Source: Chloroflexota bacterium (GTDB taxonomy: Bacteria > Chloroflexota > Anaerolineae > Anaerolineales > UBA11858). Taken from it: a DNA stretch of 5,920 bases. Positions within the stretch are counted from its first letter, which is position 1; each line of letters begins with the position of its first letter. The translations under genes and the position numbers were made by a program. Below the pieces are notes generated by a model. The model ran no database searches, had not been told where the DNA came from, and saw only the letters and a program-made list of their open reading frames with translations. Positions 5,504 to 5,920 of this stretch are shown here, piece after piece. The stretch spans positions 2,497-8,416 of the forward strand of contig DOTA01000321.1 in assembly GCA_003513015.1 (NCBI GenBank), in the 5' to 3' direction.

Positions 5504-5920
5504 ATGAAAAAGAAAGTTTTACTCGGCGGAACTGCCGCCGTTTTGGCGGGTGCCGCTATTTATAAATATGTGCAATCCCAAAACAGCCTCCCTGCGGAAA
5601 TCTGGACCACCGCCGACATCCCCGACCTGACCGGGAAGGTGATCATCGTCACCGGAGCCAACAGCGGCATCGGGTTTGAGGCCGCGAAAGAATTTGCCCG
5701 CAAGGGAGCGCAAACCATTTTAGCCTAACGCAACCCCGAGAAAGCCCAGGCCGCCCTGGCTCAAATCCGGGCCGAAATGCCCAACGCCCTTGCGGAAATC
5801 ATGCCCCTCGATCTATCCAGCCTGGAATCCATCCAGCAATTTGCGGCGCAATTCAAAGCCAAATATGAGCGCCTGGATGTCCTCCTGAACAACGCCGGCA
5901 TCATGATGGTACCCTACGGC
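5504..5920 (+). pseudogene. Membrane-anchored short-chain dehydrogenase/reductase with in-frame stop, 3' end outside the window
   Basis: An NAD(P)-dependent SDR of the retinol dehydrogenase/WWOX-like group, with substrate unknown. Residues 4-20 are a hydrophobic N-terminal anchor ([17 protein letters not shown]) after MKKK. The Rossmann core begins at [17 protein letters not shown] (41-57) with the TGxxxGxG cofactor loop, and continues KGAQTILA (67-74). Codon 75 is TAA (5726-5728). The same frame then stays open to the window end with clear SDR sequence: RNPEKAQAAL from 76, PLDLSSL around 101-107, and LLNNAGIMM at 127-135, including the NNAG motif. In relatives the interrupted place is usually Cys or another small residue (LACRN). 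The upstream fragment alone lacks the active site, and no downstream start would restore the cofactor loop. The most likely reading is a recent nonsense mutation or a sequencing/assembly error; readthrough is less likely. The catalytic Ser-Tyr-Lys residues would lie beyond the right edge. Confidence 0.8.

Noticed and set aside
5313..5504. A 64-residue N-terminal extension of the MFS exporter starting at 5504
   Set aside because: The stretch is not MFS-like, covers the divergent promoters and the neighbouring gene's ribosome site, and the family's normal N terminus fits the ATG at 5312.
5504..5920. Alternative genetic code (TAA read as sense) to explain the interrupted dehydrogenase
   Set aside because: Other genes here (MscS and the exporter) end at TAA exactly where their families should end, and TAG and TGA are also used as stops.

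Overview
The window looks like ordinary bacterial chromosome with about 55% GC by eye. Genes are packed closely on both strands, all three stop codons are used (TAA, TAG, TGA), and several genes have clear Shine-Dalgarno sites. The protein styles and the mix of genes suggest an environmental Chloroflexota (Anaerolineae-type) bacterium. That is an impression from sequence character only; there is no rRNA or other marker gene here.

Layout. (1) Positions 1-1082, minus strand: a mechanosensitive channel of the MscS family, followed 24 bases later by the first 78 codons of a receiver-like protein that runs off the left edge. The two are probably one transcript, from a good promoter at 1111-1140. 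(2) Positions 1173-4060, plus strand: four genes in a row. They are a family 2 glycosyltransferase fused to a nucleotide-binding Rossmann domain, a hotdog-fold acyl-CoA thioesterase of the FlK type, a small cupin (coupled by an ATGA overlap), and an APH-fold small-molecule kinase. A compact hairpin with a T-tract closes this run at 4060-4084. The last three genes form a tight unit; the first is separated from them by 52 bases. (3) Positions 4071-5312, minus strand: a 12-helix MFS exporter of the EntS/MFS_3 type, convergent with the kinase. The terminator of the plus-strand genes is built from the last codons and stop of this gene. (4) Positions 5313-5503: a 191-base divergent control region. 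(5) Positions 5504-5920, plus strand: a membrane-anchored short-chain dehydrogenase running off the right edge. Its reading frame is interrupted by a single in-frame TAA, while strong family similarity continues on the far side.

How the genes may work together. The channel and receiver suggest osmotic or envelope stress handling. The thioesterase, cupin and kinase form a plausible small metabolic or detoxification unit whose substrate cannot be read from the sequence. The exporter and dehydrogenase are separate divergent units.

I do not see a mobile element, CRISPR array, tRNA, rRNA or phage gene, nor convincing evidence of a new multi-gene system. The points most worth a second look are the in-frame stop in the dehydrogenase, the receiver domain without its phospho-accepting aspartate, the probable leaderless start of the glycosyltransferase, and the terminator nested in the convergent exporter gene.
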